Assembly (NCBI GenBank): GCA_015499985.1
Contig: JAAAUF010000105.1
Coordinates: 1-61,487, forward strand
Length of the DNA stretch: 61,487 bases
Reading direction: 5' to 3'
From: Haplosporangium gracile
Lineage: Eukaryota; Mortierellomycota; Mortierellomycetes; Mortierellales; Mortierellaceae
Part shown: positions 57,659 to 61,487 of the stretch, piece by piece
Position numbering within the stretch: position 1 is the first letter of the stretch
How the letters are laid out: each line of letters starts with the position of its first letter
Position numbers and translations under genes: made by a program
The notes under the pieces: generated by a model
The model's database searches: none
What the model saw: the letters and a program-made list of their open reading frames with translations, nothing else
Told to the model about the DNA's origin: nothing

Positions 57659-60484
57659 AAGCAAATAGAGGAGCGCCAAGTGGATCAAAATCGACGAAGC
57701 CATCAACGTGACCGGTTGATGCGATGAATACGAAAACGATGTGCATTTGTTTCCTACACCCTTTGTTTATCGTTTCTTGTCTTTTGTAGCTGGCAATCCC
57801 AAAGGACTAAGAGAAACTTTTTTTCACGAGATCCCTTACATTTATTTTGTTTTTATTAAAGAGTTGTGCAGATATAAACACGCAAAGAGCGCGGTCCCAT
57901 GACTTATGAAAGGCAGCAAATTTGCCTTTCTTTCGACGGGAATCAATTGTCTATTTTTTTTACTATTAGAAAACAAGCAATCAAAACCATTAGCCACACT
58001 TAATCGGAGGGGTTGCTCTGGCGTTGGGTGACCGAAAGAAACTAAACTAGAAAGGAGAGCAATGCATCCTTAAACGAAAAACGAGCGCTTATTAAATTAG
58101 CAAGAAGACCGTAGCAAGTCAGAAACAAAATTAACAAAGGCAAAGAAGGCAAGTAACAAGTGATGTAAAAACGACGAGCCGTGGGGCAATCGCTATTCAT
58201 TTTGTCGATCGTTTTCCCCACAAAGAACATCTAAAAAGCTATGGTGCATTGGTATTTGCTTGATCCTACATTACTGTGAAAGACCACGCTGACAGAACAC
58301 TGTTTGATCGTGCCATGAGCTGAATTGACATTGACAAAACAAAAGGGAGTGTGTACGTGCAACGAGCGCAAAATACAAAGACATCTAAGTGATCGCTGAA
58401 TGAAAAATTTGTCCAACGATGGTGACAAGACCATAAATCCGGGATCCTATTTCATATCAAGAAAAAAAATGATACGATTGCCTTCGTGACGCAAAAAGTT
58501 GTCCCTTGGCGGAAGTCAATTGTGAAAAACGATAATCACGTCGAAGAAGGCGCCGTGCGAAGAAGGATGCCTAGGGAAAAATGAAAGTACATTTCTGATT
58601 ATGCAGGTTCATACACACTTCATAGGCAAAGGACGTTCAAGCAAAGGTATCGTCGCGGAGAGCGCTTTAATGGTAAAAGGATGTCTGAAACTAGGGAAGC
58701 AAAAACGCTATCTGGTCTGAGATTGCGTGTGAGTATTTAACCGAGGAGTCTTGGCTAGAAAAGATCGCGGTACCCCATTACAAAATGAACATAGGTATAT
58801 ACCTCCACGTCATGTTCTTTATTAGTTATGAAAGAGTCCTCGTTCAAAATGTACGGAGACGAAAACAAGGTAGACGAAAGCAAGGAGACGCAAATGCAAC
58901 ATGTAGATCGACAAGTTAAAGGCGGTGACATATGTTCAGTGTATCCTTTGAATTCATGCTTTCATGACCCTGCATCATTGCTCCTTGTGTGACGCCATGG
59001 CAATGAACAAAGTGAAAAAATATAACGGAGATATGTCTCTCTCCACACGGCAACTCGCAGAAAGAAAAAAAAACAAGGAGGACGAAAGGAATCTTCGGCT
59101 ATTTGCCACACTCTAAGCTGGCTATGTTCATTCTTACTCTCCTGTCAAAAAAAGTCAAAAAGGACAAACCCCGGGAACGACAGAAAATGACGCTAATTTG
59201 AAAATGTATATCTGGCGAGCTAGCTGAGTTCTCTCACTTTTTGACTTTTTTTTTGCTCACCAGTCCCCGTAATAAATGAAGCACAATTATACTTCATTAC
59301 ATACACACATCCAGACACAAACATTCCTCAACGCCAACAGCAACAAGAAGGAAAGGGCGCGATACCGAGCAGATAAAGCCGACCAGCCAGCGAGCCAGGC
59401 TGTTTTGTTTTTTTTTTCTCATCTGTTCATGCATGCGGCAGAGTTGACCTTGTTCTAAAAGTGGATCAGTTTATGTATGTGGTTGTCCTTCCATCAGATG
59501 GGAGTACCTGGACGGCAGAGAAAAATAACGTTTACAAGTCTACATGTCTGTAATAAAGAAAAATAGTAAATGAGCGAGAGAGCCCTTCCCCTGCCTGCCA
59601 GCCTGCCTTTCAAGCACTAGAGGCCTATCAACTAACCCCTCTCACCCACTGCATCTTTTTCATCCTGCTCCAAAAGAAAAATGGCTCTCACATATCATCA
59701 CAAAAAAAAAGAGAGAGAAGTAAAACTCCGTCCACTGGTTGGTGCAAAACAATAAAAGAGAGTTATGTGAGATTCAGGTCTTGAATGCTTTTTCTAACGG
59801 AACCCGCTTTTGACCCAAAACCAAAAGAGGTTTATCCTGGCTTTGTTTTTGTTTGTCATTTTTCCTCGTTCTCGTTTTTCCCATTCTCCATTCTCGCTCT
59901 CAACGTAGAAAGCCCCGGCAACTATACCTTTCTATCGTTCAGATAGAATAATCTCTCGGGTTTGTTAAGCAACAGCCTCTGTTCTAAATGAGGTGCAGGG
60001 TGTAATAGAAATGGAAATGAGTGCAATCTTCGAAATCAGGCAACACGAGGGAGGGGAAACGGGAAAAAGGAAAATGGATGGACAAGATCGAGCTGACTGC
60101 ATTGGGGAGAGGTACATAGGAAGATGGTCCTCTTTTATGGTTTTGTGGTCATTCGGCTGTCTTTTCTTCCTCCCTTTTGCCTCGCTCCCTTTCTAATAAT
60201 TGATGAAATTGAGAGAAAACACTAAAATGAGACGAGAATAATGAAAAAAGTTGAGAGCACTTTTTTTCGCTTCTCTTCTGACTCTCCCCACCCTCACCCC
60301 TAGGTATACCTCAGTAGATATGAGTGTGCGAATGGACTCACTTCTGACTTCCAACCTGATATTTCGTCCACTGAAGGAAAGAATGGTTACGCAGGGAGTG
60401 GGGTGGATGGACAGGTCTTGTCTTCTTTTGACCGTTTGTTGATACCTGATATATATATATCTGCCAGTTTCCTTTTCTTTTTCC

Positions 60485-60510
60485 TTTTTTTTTTTTTTTT
60501 TTTTTTTTTT
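60485..60510. repeat. Poly-T tract of 26
   Basis: Uninterrupted T run in the promoter of LysM gene 3, about 180 bases before its ATG. Confidence 0.9.
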
Positions 60511-60560
60511 ATCTTCTTTACAAACACCTTCCCTTCCCTTAACCACCACCACACAAACAC

Positions 60561-60600
60561 CTTCCATTCCCTTTTTTTCTACGTTTTTTTAACAAAAAAC
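60561..60600 (+). promoter_or_regulatory. Promoter block shared with LysM gene 2
   Basis: CTTCCATTCCCTTTTTTT, then CTACG, a T run, and AACAAAAAAC. It matches 53232-53275 in order and spacing. Confidence 0.6.
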
Positions 60601-60691
60601 ATCCACCCTTTACCTTACTCATTCTCTCTCATATCCTACCACCCACCCACCAACACTCTCTCACTCTCTTTACGACTACCTCTTACACACA

Positions 60692-61407
60692 ATGAAGTTC
60701 ACTCTCTCCGCCGTTGTTCTCGCCCTCGCTGCCTCCCAGGCTGCCGCCGTTGTCCCCGTCCCCGTCAAGGAGTGCACCCACTCCTACGTTGTCGAACGTA
60801 TGTGCCTCCCTCGCACTCTCTTTGCTCCTTCATGTTTTATTGCTCGTTTTAATTACACTTCACGGAAAAAGACTGGTGTGCCCTAACATCTCGTTCCTTG
60901 TTTTCTATCTCTATCATAATAGCCGGCACCCCTGACTGCGTTGCTTTCGCCACCAAGTTCGGCATCACCTTTGCTGATCTCCTCAAGTGGAATGACAAGT
61001 TGAGAACCGACTGCGCCAACTTGGACGTCGGTAACCCCCTCTGTGTCTCCGTCACCAAGGGCGACTGCTGCCTCAACGAGAACCCTAAGGGTGCCCTCGT
61101 TCCCCAGCCCGGTGTCCCTACCCAGCCCAACATGTGGGACCCCGCTCCTTACACCAAGGGCCCCGCTGCCACCTCCACTGGTGTCACCCCTCCCGCCGTC
61201 ACCCCCCCTGTTGCTGGCGGTAACGGCACCGTGACCACCCCTGCTGGTACCAAGCCCACCTCTGCCACTGGTGCCACCACCTCGAGCGCTGCTGGTGCCA
61301 CTCCCTCCGTCAAGACTGATACCAAGAACTCTGGCGCTGCCTCCAACAAGAACACCATCGTCCTCGGTGCTGCTGGTCTTCTCTTGTCTGCTGTTTACAT
61401 GCTTTAA
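60692..61407 (+). CDS. Secreted GPI-anchored LysM protein 3
   Basis: Exons are 60692-60797 (106 nt) and 60923-61407, giving 196 residues. The signal peptide is MKFTLSAVVLALAASQAAA. The core is close to LysM protein 2: VVPVPVKECTHSYVVEPGTP, CVAFATKFGITFADLLKWND, DCANLDVGNPLCVSVTKGDC. The stalk is Thr/Pro/Ala/Gly-rich, starting NPKGALVPQPGVPTQPNMWD, with a C-terminal GPI signal (TIVLGAAGLLLSAVYML). Exon 1 length, intron phase and promoter block are shared with gene 2, so these two are the more recent duplicates. The window ends about 80 bases after its stop codon. Confidence 0.9.
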
Positions 61408-61487
61408 GTAAATTGTTTTTCCCTTTTTTCTTTTTAGTTTTAGTAAACACCACAAAGTATGCATAGAAAATACCATATCCCCCCCCA

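Larger units (their letters stand above)
57659..60691. other. Gene-poor spacer, part 2, with LysM gene 3 promoter
   Basis: 3 kb without a credible gene. The last 220 bases contain a 26-base T run (60485-60510), the block shared with LysM gene 2, and a CCCCT pentamer at 60297-60301. Confidence 0.45.

Overview
The window is nuclear DNA of an intron-rich filamentous fungus. Short GT-AG introns, CT-rich promoters, a DASH-type kinetochore subunit, an Msn2-like zinc-finger factor and GPI-anchored LysM proteins all fit an early-diverging fungus. A Mortierella-like Mucoromycota species is my best guess from overall style; there is no rRNA or marker gene to prove it. I derived exon structures by hand from splice signals and reading-frame continuity, and every multi-exon gene called here closes to a whole number of codons.

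Region 1 (1-19,400) is a dense housekeeping block of nine genes. It holds the 3' part of SEC66 (+), a flavin/Baeyer-Villiger-type monooxygenase (-), an MKT1-type XPG-like regulator (+), a small DASH HSK3-like gene (-), an NFX1/FAP1-type RING/NF-X1/R3H protein (-), 20S proteasome beta-6 (-) and beta-5 (+) sharing one divergent promoter, a mitochondrial ribosome recycling factor (-), and a UBE2G1/Ubc7-type E2 (+). The genes alternate between convergent pairs with very short 3' spacers and divergent pairs with promoters of about 0.5-0.8 kb.

Region 2 (19,400-36,500) is a 17-kb stretch with no confident gene. It has one patch (about 20.0-21.1 kb) that looks like decayed coding DNA, many homopolymers and microsatellites, a 23-base assembly gap and a 22-base G tract. 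It ends at an Msn2/Msn4-like C2H2 transcription factor gene (36,536-38,119).

Region 3 (39,200-43,300) carries a probable mitochondrial coiled-coil protein of unknown function, a four-TM DHHC palmitoyltransferase (-) and a divergent GNAT-type acetyltransferase (+).

Region 4 (43,900-49,500) is a tandem array of three LUD-domain (LutC/YkgG-like) genes. They share one fold but have three different N-termini: none, a mitochondrial-type presequence, and a basic plus Ala/Pro-rich leader. No LutA or LutB partner is present.

Region 5 (50,700-61,487) holds three paralogous secreted, GPI-anchored LysM proteins. All have a 106-nt first exon and the same intron position. The last two are separated by a 6.6-kb spacer that contains one candidate small two-exon gene (57,283-57,658).

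The most unusual points are a 9-nt microexon in the first LUD gene, a stop-free intron of 144 nt (divisible by three) lying exactly between the two zinc fingers of the Msn2-like factor, a GC-AG intron in the E2 gene, stand-alone LUD proteins with probably different locations, and the decayed coding patch near 20-21 kb.
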